Of a stretch of 64,000 nucleotides of DNA, positions 44,444-53,304 are shown in pieces (position 1 is the first letter of the stretch; each line of letters opens with the position of its first letter). The notes beneath the pieces are model-generated. The model ran no database searches and was not told the origin of the DNA. It worked only from the letters and a program-made list of their open reading frames with translations. The position numbers were made by a program, and so were the translations under genes. The stretch comes from Acidobacteriota bacterium (GTDB lineage: Bacteria; Acidobacteriota; Terriglobia; Terriglobales; Acidobacteriaceae): assembly GCA_016196065.1 (NCBI GenBank), contig JACPYL010000001.1, positions 155,994 through 219,993 on the forward strand. The letters are read 5' to 3'.

Positions 44444-46993
44444 ATGACTGAGCAAGACAAGGCGAATTCCGCCGCACACGACGAGCGCTACGATGCGCAA
44501 CGCATTGAGCAGAAGTGGTTTGACCGTTGGCAAAGCGATTCATCGGTGTATGCTGCCGAAACCAACCCCACCAAGCCCAAGTTTTACGTACTCGAAATGC
44601 TGCCCTACCCCTCGGGCGCGTTGCACATGGGACACGTCCGCAACTACGCAATCGGCGATGCGCTGGCGCGTTACATGTGGATGAACGGCTACAACGTGCT
44701 ACATCCCATGGGATGGGATGCATTCGGGCTGCCGGCTGAAAATGCGGCCATCAAGAACAACACGCCCCCCCGCCAGTGGACTCTGTCGAATATCGCGGCG
44801 ATGAAGACGCAGTTTAATCGGCTCGGGTTCGCCTTCGACTGGTCGCGGGAAGTCACCACTTGCCTGCCCGAATATTACCGCTGGAACCAGTGGTTCTTCC
44901 TGAAAATGGTTGAGAAGGACCTGGCCTATCGCAAGAAGAGCCGAGTCAACTGGTGTCCGCTGTGCGCTACGGTGCTGGCCAATGAGCAGGTGGTTGGAGG
45001 AAATTGCTGGCGGCACGAAGATACGCCCGTTGAGCAGCGCGAACTGGAACAGTGGTTCTTCAGGATCACCAAGTATGCCGACGAACTCTTGCGCGACCTG
45101 GACAAACTGGATGGCTGGCCGGAGAAGGTCCGAACCATGCAGCGCAACTGGATCGGCCGCAGTGAAGGCGCGCTCGTAGATTTCGACCTGGGCGGCACGA
45201 TCGGCGCCGCGGGATCGACGATCACTGTCTTCACCACGCGCGTGGATACGATCTTCGGCGCCACGTCAGTGCAACTTGCGCCCCAGCATCCCATCGTCAA
45301 GGACATGATCGCCCGCGACGGTGACTTGCGCGCGAAGGTCGATCAGTTGATTGCCGAGCAACGCAAAGCCAAAGAAGTCGGCGACATCGGCGCCATCGAA
45401 AAACACGGCGTGTTTACCGGACGCTACGCCAAGAATCCCTTCAACGGCGAAGCTGTGCCCGTGTGGGTCGCGAATTACATTCTGATGGACTACGGAACCG
45501 GCGCCATCATGAGTGTGCCCGCTCACGATGAGCGCGATTACGAATTCGCGCAGAAGTACAACCTGGAAATCCGGCTGGTCATATTGCCGCAGTCCAGCGA
45601 TCCGGAAGAAACCATGGCGGAGCCGCAACTTCCGTTCACCACTATGGAAGGCATCCTGGTGAACTCCGGCACGTTCAGTGGGTTGAGTTGCGCGGAAGCG
45701 ATCCAGAAGATGGCAGCCTTCGCCGAAGAAAAGGGCTTTGGAAAAGCCACCGTCACCTTTCGCCTGAAGGATTGGGGTATCTCACGGCAACGGTATTGGG
45801 GTACGCCGATTCCGATGGTGTATTGCGAGAAGGACGGCATTGTTCCGGTCGCCGAAAAAGACTTGCCGGTGATCTTGCCTGAGAACGTTGCGATTACGCT
45901 CGCCGGCGGATCGCCTCTGATGAATGTGCCGGAGTTTCTGAATACCACGTGTCCTAAATGTGGCGGCCCCGCTCGACGCGAGACCGACACCATGGACACC
46001 TTTGTCGATTCCTCGTGGTACTTCTACCGCTATGCCGACGCGAAGAACGATAGGGCTCCGTTTGATCCGAAGGCAATCGCGTACTGGTTCGGCAAAGATG
46101 GGATCGATCAATACATTGGCGGAGTCGAACACGCCATCCTGCACCTGATCTATTCGCGCTTCTGGACCAAATTCATGCGCGATCTGGGCCTGGTGAAAAA
46201 TGACGAACCCGTGAAGCGCCTGTTCACGCAGGGCATGGTGATCAAAGACGGCGCGAAGATGTCGAAGAATTTGGGCAACGTCGTATCTCCAGATGAGATG
46301 GTTGCCCGCTATGGCGCCGATGCGGCCCGCCTGTACAGCCTGTTCGCCGCGCCACCCGACCGCGATCTGGATTGGCAGGACACCGGCATCGAGGGCATCT
46401 ACCGGTTTCTGGGACGTGTGTATCGTTTCTTCGCCAGGAACGCACAGCCGAGTCATCCCGAGTGGCGAAACGCTGTACCTCCAACTTTGTCGCCGGAAGC
46501 AAGAGGTATCCAGCGTAAGTTGCACCAGACCATCAAGCGCGTCAGTGACGATTTCCAGGGACGCTGGCATTTCAATACCTGCATCGCCGCGGTCATGGAA
46601 CTGGTCAATGAAGTGTATGGCGCAGAGAATTCGAAGGACAAAATTCCCGTCACTTTGATCGCCGATGTCCAGCGCAACATCGTTCTGCTGCTGGCTCCCA
46701 TGGCGCCTTACCTGGCGCACGAACTATGGGAGATGATCGGCGAAAAAGGCAGCCTCCTGAAAGCAGCATGGCCGAAATACGATTCTGCACTGGCGGCGCT
46801 GGATGAGATTGAAATTCCTGTCCAGGTGGACGGAAAATTGCGCAGCTTGGTCGTGGTCCCCGCCGGCGCATCGGACGAGCAAGTATTGGAATCGGCTCTG
46901 GCTGACGAAAAGATACGGGCAACGATCGCCGGCAAGCAGATTGTGAAGAAGATCGTGGTACCGAAGAAGCTGGTAAACATAGTTGTACGTTGA
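44444..46993 (+). CDS. leuS: leucyl-tRNA synthetase
   Basis: 849 residues from ATG 44444. The class I signatures are HMGH at 61-64 ([20 protein letters not shown]) and KMSKN ([19 protein letters not shown]). The editing domain (CP1) is present with its conserved [19 protein letters not shown] and [14 protein letters not shown]. The C-terminal anticodon-binding and tRNA-contact domains are complete. It charges tRNA-Leu, one of which (UAG) is encoded at 9022-9106. Confidence 0.97.
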   Translation: MTEQDKANSAAHDERYDAQRIEQKWFDRWQSDSSVYAAETNPTKPKFYVLEMLPYPSGALHMGHVRNYAIGDALARYMWMNGYNVLHPMGWDAFGLPAENAAIKNNTPPRQWTLSNIAAMKTQFNRLGFAFDWSREVTTCLPEYYRWNQWFFLKMVEKDLAYRKKSRVNWCPLCATVLANEQVVGGNCWRHEDTPVEQRELEQWFFRITKYADELLRDLDKLDGWPEKVRTMQRNWIGRSEGALVDFDLGGTIGAAGSTITVFTTRVDTIFGATSVQLAPQHPIVKDMIARDGDLRAKVDQLIAEQRKAKEVGDIGAIEKHGVFTGRYAKNPFNGEAVPVWVANYILMDYGTGAIMSVPAHDERDYEFAQKYNLEIRLVILPQSSDPEETMAEPQLPFTTMEGILVNSGTFSGLSCAEAIQKMAAFAEEKGFGKATVTFRLKDWGISRQRYWGTPIPMVYCEKDGIVPVAEKDLPVILPENVAITLAGGSPLMNVPEFLNTTCPKCGGPARRETDTMDTFVDSSWYFYRYADAKNDRAPFDPKAIAYWFGKDGIDQYIGGVEHAILHLIYSRFWTKFMRDLGLVKNDEPVKRLFTQGMVIKDGAKMSKNLGNVVSPDEMVARYGADAARLYSLFAAPPDRDLDWQDTGIEGIYRFLGRVYRFFARNAQPSHPEWRNAVPPTLSPEARGIQRKLHQTIKRVSDDFQGRWHFNTCIAAVMELVNEVYGAENSKDKIPVTLIADVQRNIVLLLAPMAPYLAHELWEMIGEKGSLLKAAWPKYDSALAALDEIEIPVQVDGKLRSLVVVPAGASDEQVLESALADEKIRATIAGKQIVKKIVVPKKLVNIVVR

Positions 46994-47094
46994 CCAATCC
47001 TCGCAGCTCGGAACCACCTCCGGTCACTAACTAAGTTGTTTACCAGCGCTGGCCGTGGAGTTACAATCCTTCTTCTCACTGGAGTGATCATTCC

Positions 47095-47958
47095 ATGCAT
47101 TCATCCGCCCGACGCCGGCCGCTTGCCGCACTTTTTTCCCTCTTGCTGCTGTGCTCCTCTCCTCTTCTGCGGGCCGCGGACTTGAAGCCAGAAGAGGTCC
47201 TCGCTAAGCACCTGGATTCCATAGGATCTGCCCAGGTTCGCAGCAGCATGAAGTCGCGAGTCGTGCAGGGTTTCGCAACATACCGCGTATTGGTAGGAGG
47301 TAGCGGAGCGATTGATGGCAAGTACGTTTATGCCTCCGAAGGAGACAAATCCAACTACTTGTGCAAGATCAACTCCAACGGTTTCCGTGGCGAGCAAATT
47401 ATTTACGACGGCAATAGGGTAAGTGTCGCAGGGACCTATCTAGACAAGAGTCGCTCCGAATTCGGCGACTTCCTGATTAACCAAGACGCTCCGATCCGTG
47501 AGAACTTGCTGGGCGGCGTCTGGTCTTCTGGCTGGCCCCTGCTTGACCTGGAAGGGCATAAAGCAAAACTCCATAGCGAAGGCACCAAAAAGGTAGATGG
47601 CCGCGAATTCATCGTTCTTCGTTATCAGCCCAAGAAGGGCACCGATTTGAGCATCCTTTTGTATTTTGATCCGCAGTCTTACCAGCATCTCATGACTACC
47701 TATCGAATAAGCGTGAGTGCCGGAATCGGAACGCACGGGGAGACTTCGTCGTCACAAAAACAGGTGACTCGTTATCAAATCGAAGAGAAGTTTTCTGACT
47801 ACCAGACCACGGACGGCCTGACGTTGCCCAGCCACTACGACCTGCGATTTTCGCAGGAATTGGATAATGGCTTCTCCAAATTGGTCGAGTGGGAAGTGAA
47901 AGCAACCAACATCGTCAACAACATCCCTGTCGACGCTCGAAGTTTCCAGGTCAAGTAG
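47095..47958 (+). CDS. secreted protein, possibly LolA-like fold, uncharacterised
   Basis: 287 residues; GGAG upstream of the ATG and a signal peptide (ending PLLRAAD). The mature part starts with LKPEEVLAKHLDSIGSAQVR, a helix typical of LolA/LppX-like outer-membrane lipoprotein-sorting proteins. Beta-rich segments follow: EGTKKVDGREFIVLRYQP, LLYFDPQSYQHLMTTYRI and FSDYQTTDGLTLPSHYDL. The fold assignment is by pattern only. It likely works in the periplasm. Flanked by leuS and guaA, which give no hint of its role. Confidence 0.65.
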   Translation: MHSSARRRPLAALFSLLLLCSSPLLRAADLKPEEVLAKHLDSIGSAQVRSSMKSRVVQGFATYRVLVGGSGAIDGKYVYASEGDKSNYLCKINSNGFRGEQIIYDGNRVSVAGTYLDKSRSEFGDFLINQDAPIRENLLGGVWSSGWPLLDLEGHKAKLHSEGTKKVDGREFIVLRYQPKKGTDLSILLYFDPQSYQHLMTTYRISVSAGIGTHGETSSSQKQVTRYQIEEKFSDYQTTDGLTLPSHYDLRFSQELDNGFSKLVEWEVKATNIVNNIPVDARSFQVK

Positions 47959-48054
47959 TCGACCTGACGCAGGCAGGGCCGCTCTACGAGCGTGTTGAGT
48001 GTTTACAGCGCATTCCCGGCTTTACACACGCCTGCTGATCTGAGACACTCATCC

Positions 48055-49617
48055 GTGGAAACACAATCTATCGTTGTCCTCGACTTCGGTGCGCAGTATT
48101 CGCAGCTCATTGCGCGCCGCATCCGCGAAAATAAAGTCTTCTCGGTCGTTCTTCCCTTCAACGCCACCCTGGACGAGATTCGGAGCTATTCACCGGCGGG
48201 GATCGTGCTCTCCGGCGGGCCGTCGTCGGTGTATGACGAAGGCGCGCCCCATGCCGACAAGAAGGTCCTCGAATTGGGCGTGCCCGTGCTCGGGATCTGC
48301 TACGGACTGCAGTTCATGGTGTACGCGCTGGGCGGCAAAGTGCGTCCCGCGGAAAAGCGCGAATATGGCCATGCGACTGTGGAACGCATTTCCGAATCAC
48401 GCCTGTTTGAAGGCACTCCCAACGTCCTTTCAGTGTGGATGTCGCATGGCGATTCCGCAGAAGAACTCCCGCCCGGATTTTCTCTCACTGCGAAGACTGC
48501 GAACGCGGTCGCGGCGATTGAGAATGTCGCGCAGAAGATGTGGGCTGTGCAGTTTCATCCCGAGGTGCACCACACACCATTCGGGGCAGACATCCTACGT
48601 AATTTTGCGCTGAAGATTTGCGGCGCTCCGCCAACCTGGACGGGACAGCATTTCATCGATTCGACGGTGGCCTCAGTCAAGGCGCAAGTGGGAAGCGGCC
48701 ACGCCATCTGCGCTCTCTCTGGCGGCGTAGACTCCTCGGTCGCAGCCGTGCTCGTCGACCGGGCTCTGCGTGATTCCTCCGGCAAATCGCGCCTGACGTG
48801 CGTTTTCGTCAATAACGGAGTTCTTCGCAAGAACGAATTCGAGAAAGTCCAGCAGAACCTGCGCGACAACCTCGGACTGCACCTGGTCGCCGTCGATGCC
48901 ACCGATCGCTTCATGAAACGGCTGGCGGGCGTGACCGACCCGGAAACGAAGCGGAAGATTATCGGCAGTGAGTTCATCGCCGTCTTTGACGACGAAGCCC
49001 AGCGTATCGAGAAGGAAGAAGGTAAGGTCGATTGGCTCGTCCAGGGGACGCTCTATCCCGACGTGATTGAATCGCGGTCGGTGCGCGGCCCGTCGCAGAT
49101 CATCAAATCCCACCACAACGTCGGCGGCCTGCCGGACAAGATGAAACTCAAACTCATCGAGCCGCTGAAAGATTTGTTCAAAGATGAAGTCCGCCGCATT
49201 GGACGCGATCTCGGCATGCCGGAAGACATCCTGCAGCGCCAGCCATTTCCGGGCCCTGGATTGGCAGTACGTATTCTCGGCGAAGTCACCAAAGAACGCG
49301 CTGATTTGCTGCGCGAGTGCGATGAGATCGTCGTCGGCGAGATCAAGAAGGCCGGGCTCTACCAGAAAATCTGGCAGTCGTTCGCAGTGCTGTTGCCGGT
49401 CATGACGGTCGGCGTGATGGGCGATCAGAGGACCTACGCGTACACCTGCGCTGTCCGCGCGGTGCATTCCGAGGACGGAATGACGGCGGACTGGGTGCCG
49501 CTGCCTTATGAAGTGCTCAAGTCAATCTCTAATCGCATTGTGAACGAGGTGCGCGGAGTGAATCGGGTCGTGTATGACATTACTTCGAAGCCGCCGGGGA
49601 CGATTGAGTGGGAGTAG
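48055..49617 (+). CDS. guaA: GMP synthase (glutamine-hydrolysing)
   Basis: 520 residues from GTG 48055 ([20 protein letters not shown]); the frame upstream is longer but lacks homologous sequence. The class I glutamine amidotransferase half has nucleophile Cys82 (GICYGLQ) and His-Glu in [12 protein letters not shown]. The ATP-pyrophosphatase half has [19 protein letters not shown]. The dimerisation domain ends [15 protein letters not shown]. It converts XMP to GMP. The gene ends 5 nt before heptamer array D. Confidence 0.97.
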   Translation: METQSIVVLDFGAQYSQLIARRIRENKVFSVVLPFNATLDEIRSYSPAGIVLSGGPSSVYDEGAPHADKKVLELGVPVLGICYGLQFMVYALGGKVRPAEKREYGHATVERISESRLFEGTPNVLSVWMSHGDSAEELPPGFSLTAKTANAVAAIENVAQKMWAVQFHPEVHHTPFGADILRNFALKICGAPPTWTGQHFIDSTVASVKAQVGSGHAICALSGGVDSSVAAVLVDRALRDSSGKSRLTCVFVNNGVLRKNEFEKVQQNLRDNLGLHLVAVDATDRFMKRLAGVTDPETKRKIIGSEFIAVFDDEAQRIEKEEGKVDWLVQGTLYPDVIESRSVRGPSQIIKSHHNVGGLPDKMKLKLIEPLKDLFKDEVRRIGRDLGMPEDILQRQPFPGPGLAVRILGEVTKERADLLRECDEIVVGEIKKAGLYQKIWQSFAVLLPVMTVGVMGDQRTYAYTCAVRAVHSEDGMTADWVPLPYEVLKSISNRIVNEVRGVNRVVYDITSKPPGTIEWE

Positions 49618-49622
49618 AAGAG

Positions 49623-49661
49623 CAGGTTTCAGGTCTCAGGTGTTAGGTGTCAGGTCTTAAG
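49623..49661 (+). repeat. heptamer array (site D)
   Basis: CAGGTTT-CAGGTCT-CAGGTGT-TAGGTGT-CAGGTCT-TAAG: five full units of the 7-bp repeat plus a partial unit, starting 5 nt after the guaA stop. No inverted partner follows before the next gene. It is the longest clean one-sided array of the family in the window. Confidence 0.75.
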
Positions 49662-49974
49662 AACTTTTTGTCTGCCGCTTTCTTATTTTGCTCCAATACT
49701 CATCCTTCACATCAGCATCTATTTCAGGCGCCACGTTGGTCGCATAAAGAGCATCGCGGCCATCTTTCTTTGGACCGGAAATCCAGTATTCTTCGCCGCT
49801 CTCCACGTCGTAGTAGTTGGCCTTAAACCCAGCACCCTTTAAACTCCTGAATTCCTTGCCGCCATAGTGGATTGTGGCGCCGGTTTTTGAGTAGGTCACG
49901 CGCCCAATTCTGGCAGGACCAGTGAGGCCGCCAGCCTTGCACTCGATATACATGATTCGTGTCTTGTGGCCCAT
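49657..49974 (-). CDS. 105-aa conserved-looking cytosolic protein of unknown function
   Basis: 105 residues from ATG 49974, chosen because GGAG lies six bases upstream; the frame continues further but without such a site. Sequence begins [20 protein letters not shown] and has [40 protein letters not shown] and ALYATN, a pattern of short strands with Trp and Tyr. I recall similar small proteins in diverse bacteria that are sometimes wrongly labelled DXP synthase. The 3' end overlaps heptamer array D by a few bases. Function unknown. Confidence 0.65.
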   Translation of the reverse strand: MGHKTRIMYIECKAGGLTGPARIGRVTYSKTGATIHYGGKEFRSLKGAGFKANYYDVESGEEYWISGPKKDGRDALYATNVAPEIDADVKDEYWSKIRKRQTKSS

Positions 49975-50044
49975 AACGTACTCCAAAAAGCGTGCCCAAG
50001 TAGGCAAAATGATTCTCTCACGGCCAGTGACCCACTCTTACAAA

Positions 50045-50141
50045 CTGTCATCCCGAACGAAGTGAGGGATCTGCATTCTGCCGCGGACTGCAGATCCCTC
50101 GCTCGTCCTCGGCTTCGCCTCCGGACGGTTCGGGATGACAG
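50045..50141. repeat. 97-nt nested cruciform repeat, copy 2
   Basis: Ends CTGTCATCCCGAAC and GTTCGGGATGACAG are exact inverted repeats. Inside, GAGGGATCTGCA (50064) and TGCAGATCCCTC (50089) pair perfectly, followed by CCTCGGCTTCGCCTCCGG. Layout and about two thirds of the sequence match copy 1 at 42652-42749. It lies in the divergent gap between the 105-aa gene and hutU. Confidence 0.87.
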
Positions 50142-50202
50142 GGTTGGGGACGGGGCAGTCCCTCCGATTGAGACTCGGCGCGAAACGCACTACCATATCC
50201 CC

Positions 50203-51885
50203 ATGCCCGTCGACACCGAGACTCATCAGCCTTCCACGACTCACATCCGTGCCCCTCGCGGCACTTCCCTCTCTTGCAAAGGATGGCAGCAGGAAGCCGC
50301 GATGCGGATGCTCATGAACAATCTCGACGAAGAGGTCGCCGAGCGACCGCAGGATCTTGTGGTCTATGGCGGCACGGGCAAGGCGGCACGTAATTGGGAT
50401 TGCTATCACGCCATTGTCCGCTCGCTGAAAGCCTTGGAGAACGATGATACATTGCTGGTGCAATCCGGCAAACCGGTGGGCGTCTTCAAGACGCACGAGT
50501 ATGCGCCGCGCGTGCTGATTGCAAATTCCAATCTCGTTGGCCATTTCTCCAACTGGGACAAATTCAACGAACTCGAGCGCGCCGGACTAATGATGTACGG
50601 CCAGATGACGGCTGGATCGTGGATCTACATCGGCTCGCAGGGGATCGTGCAGGGCACCTACGAAACTTTCAACGCCGCGGGCGACAAGCATTTCGGCGGC
50701 GATCTCAGTGGCAAGTTGATCGTCTCCGGTGGCATGGGCGGCATGGGCGGAGCGCAGCCACTGGCGGCTACCATGACGGGCGCGGCGTTTCTCGGCATCG
50801 ACGTCGATCCCGATCGCATTAAGAAGCGCTTGAAAACCGGCTATTGCGATTTTCTCGTCACCAATCTGGACGAGGCGTTGCGCATCCTCAAGAATGCGAT
50901 TCGCAAGAAAGAAAATGTCTCCGTGGGATTGGTCGGCAACTGCGCGGATGTGATTCCAGAACTGGCCGAGCGGGGCGTCGTGCCCGACATTCTCACTGAC
51001 CAGACTTCCGCGCATGATCCGCTGAACGGTTACGTGCCGAATGGCATGACGTTCGAAGCCGCACTGGCTCTGCGGGCAAGCGATACAAAGGCCTACCAGG
51101 AACGGTCGCTCGACGCGATGGCGCGGCATGTCGAAGGCATGTTGCGTCTGCAGAAGATGGGGGCAATCACCTTCGATTATGGAAACAACATCCGCACGTT
51201 CGCCCATCAACGGGGCGTGACGAATGCCTATGACTTTCCTGGATTTGTGCCTGCCTACATTCGTCCGCTATTTTGCGAAGGCCGTGGACCGTTTCGCTGG
51301 GCAGCGCTCTCCGGCGAGCCATCGGACATCGCGGTCACCGACGATCTGGTTTTGCAGTTGTTTCCGGAAAACAAGAGTCTCCGCCGCTGGATTGATCTCG
51401 CCCGCAAGCGCATCAAGTTTCAAGGGCTTCCCGCGCGCATCTGCTGGCTGGGATATGGCGAGCGAGCCCAGTTTGGCCTCGCCATCAATGACCTGGTAAA
51501 GAAGGGCAAGATCAAAGCGCCCGTCGTCATTGGACGCGATCATCTCGACTGTGGATCGGTTGCCTCTCCCTTCCGAGAAACAGAAAGCATGAAAGACGGC
51601 AGCGATGCCATCGCCGACTGGCCGCTTCTCAATGCTCTTGTGAACACGGCGGCGGGTGCATCGTGGGTTTCGATTCACAATGGCGGCGGCGTGGGCATCG
51701 GGTACTCGCTGCATGCTGGACAAGTCACCGTCGCCGATGGGACCGACATGATGGCGCAACGTATCGAACGCGTACTTACCACGGATCCAGGCATGGGAGT
51801 GATCCGGCACGTAGATGCTGGCTATGACGAAGCAAAGGAATTTGCTGCCCGGCGCGACGTCAAGATTCCGATGGCGGCATCATGA
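50203..51885 (+). CDS. hutU: urocanate hydratase
   Basis: 560 residues from ATG 50203, the start that gives the usual HutU N-terminus; the upstream frame runs through the cruciform repeat. The family's core is plain: [60 protein letters not shown], the NAD-binding [20 protein letters not shown] and [20 protein letters not shown]. The enzyme uses tightly bound NAD to turn urocanate into imidazolone propionate in histidine degradation. The product is the substrate of HutI, encoded 63 nt downstream. HutH is not in the window. Confidence 0.96.
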   Translation: MPVDTETHQPSTTHIRAPRGTSLSCKGWQQEAAMRMLMNNLDEEVAERPQDLVVYGGTGKAARNWDCYHAIVRSLKALENDDTLLVQSGKPVGVFKTHEYAPRVLIANSNLVGHFSNWDKFNELERAGLMMYGQMTAGSWIYIGSQGIVQGTYETFNAAGDKHFGGDLSGKLIVSGGMGGMGGAQPLAATMTGAAFLGIDVDPDRIKKRLKTGYCDFLVTNLDEALRILKNAIRKKENVSVGLVGNCADVIPELAERGVVPDILTDQTSAHDPLNGYVPNGMTFEAALALRASDTKAYQERSLDAMARHVEGMLRLQKMGAITFDYGNNIRTFAHQRGVTNAYDFPGFVPAYIRPLFCEGRGPFRWAALSGEPSDIAVTDDLVLQLFPENKSLRRWIDLARKRIKFQGLPARICWLGYGERAQFGLAINDLVKKGKIKAPVVIGRDHLDCGSVASPFRETESMKDGSDAIADWPLLNALVNTAAGASWVSIHNGGGVGIGYSLHAGQVTVADGTDMMAQRIERVLTTDPGMGVIRHVDAGYDEAKEFAARRDVKIPMAAS

Positions 51886-51893
51886 AGATCCAC

Positions 51894-51917
51894 CACAGAG
51901 ACACAGAGTCACAGAGA
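51894..51917 (+). repeat. octamer direct repeat between hutU and hutI
   Basis: CACAGAGA-CACAGAGT-CACAGAGA, three units of an 8-bp repeat in the 63-nt gap, about 32 nt ahead of hutI. It does not overlap the hutI ribosome site (GGAGCGGCA). Confidence 0.6.
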
Positions 51918-51948
51918 GGTTCTTGCCTAATTCTTTCTCGGAGCGGCA

Positions 51949-53217
51949 ATGCCTAAGCCTGCCGGTCTCCTGCTCGTCAACATCGACCAGCTTCTCACCT
52001 TGCGAGCGACGAGCAAAGGGCCTCGTCGTCGCGCTTCCCTTTCTGATCTCGGCGTCGTCGAGGATGCTTCGGTCCTCTGCATCGGCGGGAAGGTCGTCTC
52101 CGTCGGCACAACCAAAGACGCATTGCGCGATCCATGGCTTAAAAAGAACCGCAAGAAGATCACAGAGATTGACTGTGCCGGCCGTGTCGTCCTTCCTGGC
52201 TTTGTCGATTCGCACACCCATCCGGTATTCATGGAGCCGCGCCTGGTAGATTTCGAGAAACGAATCTCCGGCGCCGGTTACGAAGAGATTGCCCAGGCCG
52301 GCGGCGGTATTCGCTCCAGCATTGAAGGAGTTCGCAATGCGGCTAAGACAGCACTCACCAGCAAAGTGCTGGCGGTGCTCGGCGATCTGGCGAAACACGG
52401 CACAACCACTGTTGAAGCGAAGTCTGGCTATGGATTGAGTCTCGAATCGGAATTGAAATCGCTGCAAGTGATCCGCGCGGCTGCAAAACAGTGGCCGGGC
52501 ACCGTCGTCCCAACATTTCTGGGAGCGCATGTCGTGCCTCCTGAGTATCGCGGACGCTCACAAAATTACGTTGAACTCGTCTGTAACGAGATGATGCCGG
52601 CGGTCGCCAAAGCGAAGCTTGCACAGTTTGTCGATGTCTTTTGTGATCGCGGAGCATTTAGCGCCGCGGAATCCGGACAGATATTCCAGGCTGCACGCGA
52701 GAACAAATTACGCGTCCGCGGCCACATGGGTCAGTTGAGCGAGACCAGGCTCGAACCGTTCCTGAAATTTGGCCCCGCGTCTCTCGATCACATGGATTAC
52801 GTGAACGATGCCGACACGCCCGCGCTTGCCGCCAGCAACACGGTCGCTACGCTCGTGCCGGGTGCGAATTATTTCCTGGGATTGAGCCGCTATCCGGATG
52901 CGCGCAAGTTCATCGACTCCGGCGTCGCCGTGGCATTGGCGACGGACTACAACCCGGGGACATCTCCGACCATCAGCATGTCGATGGCGATGTCGCTAGC
53001 TTGCACGCATATGAAAATGTCGCCGGCAGAAGCAATTGCAGCGGCGACCATCAACGGCGCGTTTGCCCTCGGCCTGGGCGATCGCAAAGGAAGCATCGAA
53101 CCGGGCAAGGACGCTGACATGAGCGTCTTCGATGTGAGAAACTATAAGGAGATTCCGTACTGGTTTGGCGTAAACCGGTGCGTGCAGACAATAATCGGTG
53201 GAGCGGCCAGCACGTAG
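51949..53217 (+). CDS. hutI: imidazolonepropionase
   Basis: 422 residues; GGAGCGGCA precedes the ATG. An amidohydrolase fold with metal ligands His89 and His91 in GFVDSHTHPVFMEPR, a third His in RVRGHMGQLS and the Asp of ALATDYNPGTSPT. The substrate loop FEKRISGAGYEEIAQAGGGI is typical of HutI, and VEAKSGYGLSLESELKSLQV also fits. It opens imidazolone propionate to formiminoglutamate, the third step of histidine degradation. Operon with hutU. The segment AHVVPPEYRGRSQNYVELVC matches the family. Confidence 0.95.
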   Translation: MPKPAGLLLVNIDQLLTLRATSKGPRRRASLSDLGVVEDASVLCIGGKVVSVGTTKDALRDPWLKKNRKKITEIDCAGRVVLPGFVDSHTHPVFMEPRLVDFEKRISGAGYEEIAQAGGGIRSSIEGVRNAAKTALTSKVLAVLGDLAKHGTTTVEAKSGYGLSLESELKSLQVIRAAAKQWPGTVVPTFLGAHVVPPEYRGRSQNYVELVCNEMMPAVAKAKLAQFVDVFCDRGAFSAAESGQIFQAARENKLRVRGHMGQLSETRLEPFLKFGPASLDHMDYVNDADTPALAASNTVATLVPGANYFLGLSRYPDARKFIDSGVAVALATDYNPGTSPTISMSMAMSLACTHMKMSPAEAIAAATINGAFALGLGDRKGSIEPGKDADMSVFDVRNYKEIPYWFGVNRCVQTIIGGAAST

Positions 53218-53257
53218 GCCCAGGCGGGAACCAAACCGTCCTTTCCAGCGTATTAAA

Positions 53258-53286
53258 TTGAGACAAATTATTTCGCCGAATATTCT
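53258..53286 (+). promoter_or_regulatory. candidate sigma-70 promoter for the M1 aminopeptidase
   Basis: TTGAGA and TATTCT separated by 17 nt, upstream of ATG 53305. The -35 matches five and the -10 four of six consensus bases. The implied leader is short (about 12 nt) and overlaps the GGGAGAA ribosome site. Confidence 0.4.
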
Positions 53287-53304
53287 TTGGGAGAACCACG
53301 CTTG

